From assembly GCA_003671275.1 (NCBI GenBank), contig QWPB01000192.1, positions 1 through 36,686 on the forward strand: 36,686 bases of DNA, read 5' to 3'. The translations under genes and the position numbers were made by a program. Below the pieces are notes generated by a model. That model did not search any database, was not told where the DNA came from, and saw only the letters and a program-made list of their open reading frames with translations. This stretch comes from Planctomycetota bacterium. Lineage in GTDB: Bacteria > Planctomycetota > Planctomycetia > Planctomycetales > Planctomycetaceae. Positions 8,273 through 15,400 of the stretch are shown piece after piece; position 1 is the stretch's first letter; each line of letters opens with the position of its first letter.

Positions 8273-9658
8273 TTACTTCGCTGCCAGCTCATACCACAGA
8301 CAGGTGCTAGCCCGAATACCGCGCTGGTAATCTTCGAGCGAAAACCGCTCGTTCGGACTGTGCAGGTTATCGGTGTTCTGGCCCCAGCCGAGCAGCAGGG
8401 TGTCGACTCCCAGAATTTCTTTGAACGTTCCGACCACTGGAATCGAACCGCCCTCGCGGATCAAAACCGGGGCCTTACCGAATCCTTTTTCGATCGCCCG
8501 CTTGGCAGCCGCCATGTAGGGACTGCCCAGATCACACACCGTCGCCGGGCAACCGTGGTACTCCTTGAACTCCAGTTGGAGTCCGGGCCGCACGCGGGCT
8601 TCGACGAATGTCCGCAGACTGGCCACGATTTTATTGGCATCCTGACTGGGGACCAGCCGGCAGGTAATCTTGGCCATCGCCCAACTGGGAATAATCGTTT
8701 TGGGCCCCTCGCCGGTGTAACCGCTGAGCATTCCATTGATATCACATGTGGGGCGGGCCCAGCGGCGTTCGAGAGTCGTGTATCCCGCCTCACCCCAGAC
8801 ATCTCCCGCCCCAATTCCCGCCAGAAACTGCTGCTGATTAAACGGCAGCTGAGCCCACTCCGCCCGCTCCTCGGTGGTCAGGTCTTTAACATCGTCGTAG
8901 AAACTGGGGATCTGCACGCGCCCCGATTCGCAGTGCAACTCGGCTACAATCCGCGCCAGTGCGTTGGCGGGGTTGGCGATCGATCCACCAAAAATTCCAC
9001 TGTGTAGATCCTGTCGCGGCCCGGTCAGTTTGATCTCGCAGGCAACAATGCCCCGCAGTCCGTACGTAATCGCCGGGAGGCCCGGACCGTACTGGCTGGT
9101 GTCACTGACCACCGCGATATCGTTCCGGCAGCGGTCCCGGTGATCACGCAGAAAAATCTCCAGGTGATTGCTGCCCACTTCTTCTTCCCCTTCAATGACA
9201 AACTTGACGTTCACCGGCAGTTGTCCAGCTGTCTTCAGCCACGCCGTGACCGAGCGGATGTGGGTATACATCTGCCCTTTGTCATCGGTGGCCCCCCGGG
9301 CAAAGATGTGACCGTTTCGCACCGTGGGCTCAAACGGCGGAGTCTCCCACTGGTCGAGCGGGTCCGGCGGCTGGACATCGTAATGCCCATAGATCATCAC
9401 CGTCGGGGCTCCAGGTGCCCCCAGCCATTCGCCATAGACAATCGGGTGCCCTGGAGTCTCGAACAGCTCGGCCTTGAGCCCCGCCGCCTTCAGCTGATTC
9501 AGAACATACTCAGCGGCCCGACGGGTATCCGCATTATGCGAGGATTGCGCACTGACACTGGGAATTCGCAACAGCTCGGTCAGCTGTTCGACAGACTGGG
9601 CGGCGTAACGCTCGTTCCATTGAAGAGCGTTTTTAAGAGAGGTCTGGTCCATGAGCAT
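8273..9658 (-). CDS. M20-family metallo-dipeptidase
   Basis: A 461-residue zinc peptidase of the M20 (ArgE/DapE/CNDP-like) family that hydrolyses dipeptides or acylated amino acids, probably in the cytoplasm since no signal peptide is seen. Metal-site motifs are intact: GHYDVQPP with His92 and Asp94, GATDDKGQ with bridging Asp125, EGEEEVGS with the general-base Glu pair, SDTSQYGPG, and a C-terminal TDNLHSPNE histidine. The dimerisation (lid) domain sits between about residues 190 and 340. Two in-frame ATGs compete, at 9658 and 9652; GACGGA fits 9658 slightly better. Peptide scavenging fits the neighbouring hydrolase, but co-transcription is unproven. Confidence 0.93.
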   Translation of the reverse strand: MLMDQTSLKNALQWNERYAAQSVEQLTELLRIPSVSAQSSHNADTRRAAEYVLNQLKAAGLKAELFETPGHPIVYGEWLGAPGAPTVMIYGHYDVQPPDPLDQWETPPFEPTVRNGHIFARGATDDKGQMYTHIRSVTAWLKTAGQLPVNVKFVIEGEEEVGSNHLEIFLRDHRDRCRNDIAVVSDTSQYGPGLPAITYGLRGIVACEIKLTGPRQDLHSGIFGGSIANPANALARIVAELHCESGRVQIPSFYDDVKDLTTEERAEWAQLPFNQQQFLAGIGAGDVWGEAGYTTLERRWARPTCDINGMLSGYTGEGPKTIIPSWAMAKITCRLVPSQDANKIVASLRTFVEARVRPGLQLEFKEYHGCPATVCDLGSPYMAAAKRAIEKGFGKAPVLIREGGSIPVVGTFKEILGVDTLLLGWGQNTDNLHSPNERFSLEDYQRGIRASTCLWYELAAK

Positions 9659-9766
9659 GCGTTCCGTCAACAGAGATTCCCCACGACAGTGAAGGTTCCC
9701 AATTCTAACGGAGTCGCTGCGCCCTGCCACCGGGATCACCATGGACCTTCGTTCCCGGTCCCGGAA

Positions 9767-10348
9767 CTACAGGGGTTTCTTTTCGTGGGTCCCCGCGCGG
9801 AACTTCAGGAACTTCACCCAAACCCCTCCGGATGCATCGGTCTTCACTTCCAGAGTATCGAGATCGCGGGGCGGAATCTGGTTGTTCCGCGACCCGTCCA
9901 GATTAAACGCACTGTCGTGGCAGGGACAGACGTACTTCTGTTCCCCTTCCCGGAACTGCACCGTACAGCCCAGATGTGGGCAGCGGGCATTAAAGCACGA
10001 CACGGTGTCTCCATCGCGACGCAGATAGACCGCTCCGATAGGAGTCTGCGGAAACTTGTTCCACGCATCGACCAGGTCCGCAATCACCTGAAACGACCGC
10101 GGAGCGCCATCCGTCGGCAGGGAATCGAGCGTGGTGATTCGCAGGAATCCCTCGCCAATCTCCGCCGGTGGGGCCGTCGCAGCCGAGCCAGCGTCCACCT
10201 TGCGGGACCGCAGCAGCGGATCCAGAAACATCGCCGCCCCGCAGCAGGCCGGTACTGCCCCGGCCAAAGTCCCCACACCCACGGCACAAGCTTCCGTCAA
10301 AAAGCTCCGGCGAGGCTGTTCCGCAGTGGTTTCGGGGTGATCGGCCAT
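9767..10348 (-). CDS. Rieske [2Fe-2S] iron-sulfur protein with Tat-like signal
   Basis: A 193-residue Rieske protein. The N-terminus has a twin-arginine-like signal and anchor (RRSFLTEACAVGVGTLAGAV), which suits folded export of a cofactor protein. Box I is C123-P-H125-L-G-C128 and box II is C141-P-C143-H144; Cys123/His125/Cys141/His144 would hold the cluster and Cys128/Cys143 form the disulfide typical of high-potential bc-complex Rieske proteins. The ATG at 10348 is chosen because the MADHPETT start precedes the RR motif directly. No cytochrome b gene is adjacent, so it may serve a complex encoded elsewhere or act alone. It is divergent from the sulfatase at 10515. Confidence 0.93.
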   Translation of the reverse strand: MADHPETTAEQPRRSFLTEACAVGVGTLAGAVPACCGAAMFLDPLLRSRKVDAGSAATAPPAEIGEGFLRITTLDSLPTDGAPRSFQVIADLVDAWNKFPQTPIGAVYLRRDGDTVSCFNARCPHLGCTVQFREGEQKYVCPCHDSAFNLDGSRNNQIPPRDLDTLEVKTDASGGVWVKFLKFRAGTHEKKPL

Positions 10349-10514
10349 GTGTAATCTCAGCGGGAATCGAGAGGCGAACAATCCATGTTCACTTATGGTC
10401 TCGCCGCACTCCCCCGAATGTCAAGGCGACCCGGACCGCGGATTCGGCCCAGTTGCCGGATCGCTCCGGCTCGGCCATGATGCCAACATCTGATCTCTGC
10501 TTCCGGAGTCTGCC

Positions 10515-12374
10515 ATGCGGCGATGTTTTCTGGTGTTGTGTTCACTGCTGACGGGAATGGTCGGACCACTGTTCGCCGCGGATCGCCCCAATATCCTCTG
10601 GATCTCCAGTGAGGACAACGGCCCAGCGCTCGGCTGTTATGGCGACCAGGATGCCCGTACGCCCCATCTGGATGCCCTCGCCCGCAAATCGGTGATCTAC
10701 CGCAATTGCTGGTCCAACGCCCCGGTCTGTGCCCCCGCCCGAACCACGATCATCACGGGGATGTTTTGCCCCAGCACCGGCTCGGAACATATGCGGAGCG
10801 AAGTGCAGCTGCCCGCCGGGATGAAGATGTTTCCGCAATACTTGCGAGACGCGGGATACTACTGCACGAATAACGTCAAGGAAGATTACAACATCACGAA
10901 GCCGGGGCCGGTCTGGAATGAATCCAGCAACAAGGCCCACTGGAAGAATCGAGCTCCCGGGCAGCCGTTCTTCTCGGTCTTTAATTTTACAACCACGCAC
11001 GAAAGCCAGGTTCGCAATCGTCCCCACGCGTTCATTCACAGTCCGGGTGATGTGCACGTGCCCGGATTTCATCCTGATTTGCCCGAGGTCCGGGAAGCCT
11101 GGGCCCAGTACCACGATCAGATGAGTGTCATGGACACTCAGGCAGGACAGATCCTGGAGGATCTGGAACGGGCGGGTCTTACGGCGGACACGATCGTCGT
11201 CTATTTCGGAGACCATGGGCCGGGACTGCCCCGCTGCAAACGGTCCCCCTGCAATAGCGGTTTACGAGTTCCTTTGATCCTGCATATTCCCGATCAATTC
11301 AAAGCTCTGGCTCCCGAGGGCTATGCCATGGGACAGGCCCTGGATCGTCCGGTGTCGTTTGTGGATCTGGCCCCGACCATGCTCAGCCTGGCAGGGCTGG
11401 AACCACCCCCCACGATGCAAGGGCGGGCCTTTGCCGGTCCCCAGACCCGAGATCCGTGTGAGTTCCAGTTTGGCTATCGTGCCCGTATGGACGAACGACT
11501 CGACCTGACTCGTTCGGTGCGATGGAAAAACTGGGTCTACGTTCGCAATCTGATGCCCCACAAGACCGCCGGTCAGTTTCAAACGTATATGTACGAAACG
11601 CCCATGATGCTGACCTGGAAGAAGGCTTACGATGCCGGAACGCTGCCCATCCAGCATGCGAGATTTTTCCAGCCGGATGCCCCGGAAGAGTTATACAATC
11701 TGGACACCGACCCCGCAGAGGTCAATAACCTGGCCACCTGCATCTCCTGTCAGGATGAACTCTGGATGCTGCGCCGGGCACTCCACAACTGGCAAATCGA
11801 AATTGGCGACATCGACATCCTGCCCGAAGCCGAGATGCATCGCCGGACCATGAATTCGACCCCTTACGAACTGGGACACAACCCGCAGACTCTACGCATC
11901 GACCATGTGCTGGCCACTGCGGAACTCGCCAGCGACACCTCCAACCCCAGCTGGAATCTGTTCCCGCATCTGCTCGCTCATCCGGAACCCGGCGTACGGT
12001 ACTGGGCCGCCATGGGGCTGATGTTACGAGGAACCGCCGCAGTCTCGGGGAGTGTGGAGCCCCTGGCGGCTCGCCTGACCGATGAGTCACCAGCGGTTCG
12101 AACGATGGTGGCCGAAGCTCTGCTGCGGACCGGTTGTGCCGAGGGAACCAATGCTCGTGAAGTCCTGCTGGCCGGTTGTGCCGATGGTCCCGCACCTCCC
12201 GCATTGGCCTTGCAGGCGCTGAATGCTCTGGATGATATGGAGGCGCAGGGATTGGAGTTGTTTCAATCTCTGCCCGCCGCCGAGAAGGTCCACAAGTCAG
12301 ATAAGTCTCGCAATCATGGAGAGTACCGGACTCGAATGCTGATTCGGTTGCAGTCCAAAATCATGGTACCGTAA
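10515..12374 (+). CDS. secreted sulfatase with C-terminal HEAT-like repeats
   Basis: A 619-residue formylglycine-dependent sulfatase (type I). A signal peptide covers residues 1-21. The metal-binding start is PNILWISSEDNGP, and the maturation motif C72-A-P-A-R76 followed by TTIITG is canonical, so Cys72 should become formylglycine. Further active-site elements are VVYFGDHGPGLPR and a YNLDTDPAEVNNLA block typical of arylsulfatases. After about residue 480 there are paired helices (residues ~495-600, with VRYWAAMGLMLRG and VRTMVAEALLRTG) resembling HEAT repeats, which may bind the polysaccharide or a partner. GGAG lies 7 bp before the ATG. It probably desulfates polysaccharides in the periplasm or outside the cell; the exact substrate is unknown. 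Confidence 0.93.
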   Translation: MRRCFLVLCSLLTGMVGPLFAADRPNILWISSEDNGPALGCYGDQDARTPHLDALARKSVIYRNCWSNAPVCAPARTTIITGMFCPSTGSEHMRSEVQLPAGMKMFPQYLRDAGYYCTNNVKEDYNITKPGPVWNESSNKAHWKNRAPGQPFFSVFNFTTTHESQVRNRPHAFIHSPGDVHVPGFHPDLPEVREAWAQYHDQMSVMDTQAGQILEDLERAGLTADTIVVYFGDHGPGLPRCKRSPCNSGLRVPLILHIPDQFKALAPEGYAMGQALDRPVSFVDLAPTMLSLAGLEPPPTMQGRAFAGPQTRDPCEFQFGYRARMDERLDLTRSVRWKNWVYVRNLMPHKTAGQFQTYMYETPMMLTWKKAYDAGTLPIQHARFFQPDAPEELYNLDTDPAEVNNLATCISCQDELWMLRRALHNWQIEIGDIDILPEAEMHRRTMNSTPYELGHNPQTLRIDHVLATAELASDTSNPSWNLFPHLLAHPEPGVRYWAAMGLMLRGTAAVSGSVEPLAARLTDESPAVRTMVAEALLRTGCAEGTNAREVLLAGCADGPAPPALALQALNALDDMEAQGLELFQSLPAAEKVHKSDKSRNHGEYRTRMLIRLQSKIMVP

Positions 12375-12450
12375 TGCGAAGTGCATTGGGGACGATGCCT
12401 GTAATTCCGACGAATCGATCCCTGCCGGAATCCAGGGGATCGATCGGAGA

Positions 12451-15400
12451 ATGACCGTGCCCCGCTTAGGCTTTCACCCGATCATCGACCGCTGGTTCGC
12501 CTCGCGGTTTGCCGGACCGACCGAACCGCAAGTTCGCGGCTGGCCGGAGATCGCTGCGGGACGGCATACGTTGATTTCCGCTCCGACCGGCAGCGGGAAG
12601 ACGCTCACGGCGTTTCTGGCGGTCATTGACCGGCTGTTCCGAGAATCGCTGGCGGGCACGCTGAAGCCAGAGATGCGGGTCGTCTACATCTCCCCACTGC
12701 GGGCGCTGTCGAACGACATGCAGAAAAACCTGAGTGGGCCGCTGGAGGAGATTGCTCAGTTCGCGAAGGAAGCGGGTGAGGTGCTTCCGAAGCTGAGAGT
12801 GGGGTTACGGACGGGCGATACCTCCGCATCCGAACGGGCCAAGCTGGTCAAGAATCCGCCGCATATCTTCGTGACGACTCCCGAGTCACTGTTCCTGATG
12901 CTGACCGCCGAGAAAGGCCGAGCCGCGCTCTCGACCGTCGACACGGTCATCGTCGATGAGATTCACGCCCTGGCGAGAGATAAACGCGGCTCGCATCTGG
13001 CGCTGAGCCTGGAGCGGCTGGAACATCTGGTCAACCGCAAGGTCGTCAATCCGGAAGAGGATTCACCACGGAGGCACGGAGGCACGGAGACAAAGGGAGA
13101 GGCATGCCGCACCGTAGGACGGGCACAATTGCCCGTCCCAATAGAACAGCTTTCACGCTCAATCGCTCTCATCCCCAATCCCTCTCCCGAGGGGAGAGGG
13201 GAGCCGGAAGTGCTTCTCCCGTCGGCCCCCTCTGCCTACCGTCGTCACCTCCAGCGGATCGGTCTCTCCGCCACGCAGAAACCGATCGAGCGCATGGCCC
13301 GATTCCTGGTCGGGGCGGGGCAGAATCTCGATCCAGTTCCCGCCGAGCCGCCGCCACGCGAGTTGCCGGAACTGGATGCAACGGGGGGCTGTCGGGAAGA
13401 GGTCGATCGCGCGGGGCAGATCACCCGTCGCGAGCCGCCCGCATCGCGCCCGGTCGACTGCTCGATCATCGATGTCGGCCACCAGCGACAACTCGACCTC
13501 GGCATCGTCACTCCCGAAAGCGAACTCAGCGCCATCTGCTCGCATGAATTGTGGGCCGAGATCAATGCCCAGATCGTGGAGCTGATCAACACCCACCGCA
13601 GCACGGTGATCTTCGTCAATACCCGCCGGATGGCCGAGCGGGTCACGTTTCAACTCACCCAATTGCTGGGTGAAGAAGCTGTCAGCAGCCACCACGGTTC
13701 ACTGTCAGCGGAGATCCGTCTCAAGACTGAGCAGCGGTTGAAGACGGGTAATCTGCGGGCGGTCGTGGCGACGGCCTCCCTCGAATTGGGAATCGATGTC
13801 GGCTACATCGACCTCGTCATCCAGGTCGGATCACCTAGGTCGATCGCAACGTTCTTGCAGCGAATTGGTCGATCGGGTCACGCCCTCGGATTGATTCCCA
13901 AGGGGCGGCTGATTGCACTGACCCGCGACGAGCTGCTGGAAGCAATGGCTCTGGTCCAGGCGATCCGCGCGGGGCGGCTGGATGTGACTCCGGTGCCGAT
14001 TGCTCCGCTCGATGTCCTGGCCCAGCAGATCGTGGCTGAGGTCTCGACGGGCGAATGGGGCACGGATGAACTTTATGATCGGTTCCGCCGCGCCGAGCCG
14101 TACCGCACGCTGCGTCGTTCGCAGTTTGATCAGGTCATCAAGTTCCTCAGTGAAGGGGTCACCGACACCGGCGGACGGATTCATACACTGCTGCACCACG
14201 ACCATGTCCATCGCCGCGTGCGGGCACGCCCCAATGCGAGGCTGACCTCGATCAACAACGGCGGGGCGATTCCCGAGACCGATGTGATCCGCGTGGTCGT
14301 CCAGCCTGAAGGAACGGTCGTCGGCTCGGTTGATGAAGAGTTCGGCGTCGAGAGCATGGCGGGGGATGTGTTCCTGCTGGGGAATACATCCTGGCAGATC
14401 GAAGGCCTGCGCGGCAGCGACCTGCATGTCCACGACGCCCACGGAGCCCCGCCAACAATCCCCTTCTGGCGCGGCGAAGGACCGGGAAGAACACTGGAGC
14501 TGTCGGAGGAGGTGTCCCGACTGCGGCGCGAGATTGAGGAGAGAGTGAAGGAGGATCAAAGTGGTCGCGTGCGGGAGGAAGGAGATTCACCACGGAGGCA
14601 CGGAGGCACGGAGGCAGAGAGAGAAGAACTCACTGCCTTCAGCCAGGCACACTCGCTCGCTCCGAGCGCAGGGCCGAAGCCTCCCATACTTACCGATAAT
14701 TCTCGCTCTTCCACGCTTGAGCGGAGTCAAGAGAAGGAGTCTCCTCCCCGTTCTTCCTCAATGCCTCCGTGCCTCCGTGGTGAATCTTCTGAGATAGAGC
14801 CGGGGCATTCCGTGGCTCCCCGGATCGTTCAACACTTTACCCTCGACTCTCAACCCACCTCGTCTTCCGCCCAGTTTGTTGGTCCACTGGACTCGGAGAC
14901 TTTGGCTGGCTCTCACCTCTCGTCTCTCGTCCCGCGTCTCTCCCAGTGGCTGGTCGACACCACGAGCTGCACTCTGTCCGCTGCCGAGCAGATCGTCACC
15001 TATGTCGCCGCACAGCAGGCGGCGATCGGACTGGTACCGACGCAGGACCGGGTGATCTTCGAACGGTTCTTCGATGAGACCGGCGGCATGCAGCTGGTCG
15101 TCCACGCCCCGTTCGGAGCGCGGATCAACCGGGCCTGGGGCCTGGCGATGCGCAAGCGGTTTTGCCGCTCGTTCGACTTTGAGTTACAGGCCACCGCCGA
15201 TGACGATGGGTTCATCCTCTCGCTCGGCCCGCAGCACTCGTTTCCGATCGAGAGCCTGTTCCCGATGCTGCGGGCGGATAATGTCCAGAACCTGCTGGAG
15301 CAGGCGATCCTGGCGGTCCCGATGTTCCAGCTGCGCTGGCGGTGGAATGCCACGCGGGCCTTGCTTGTGGCGCGACAAAGGAATGGCAAAAAAGTTCCGC

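Noticed and set aside
9140-10354. A 404-codon open frame on the plus strand
   Set aside because: It runs antisense through the M20 peptidase and Rieske genes, whose metal and cluster motifs are intact on the other strand; its translation is basic, low-complexity and motif-free.
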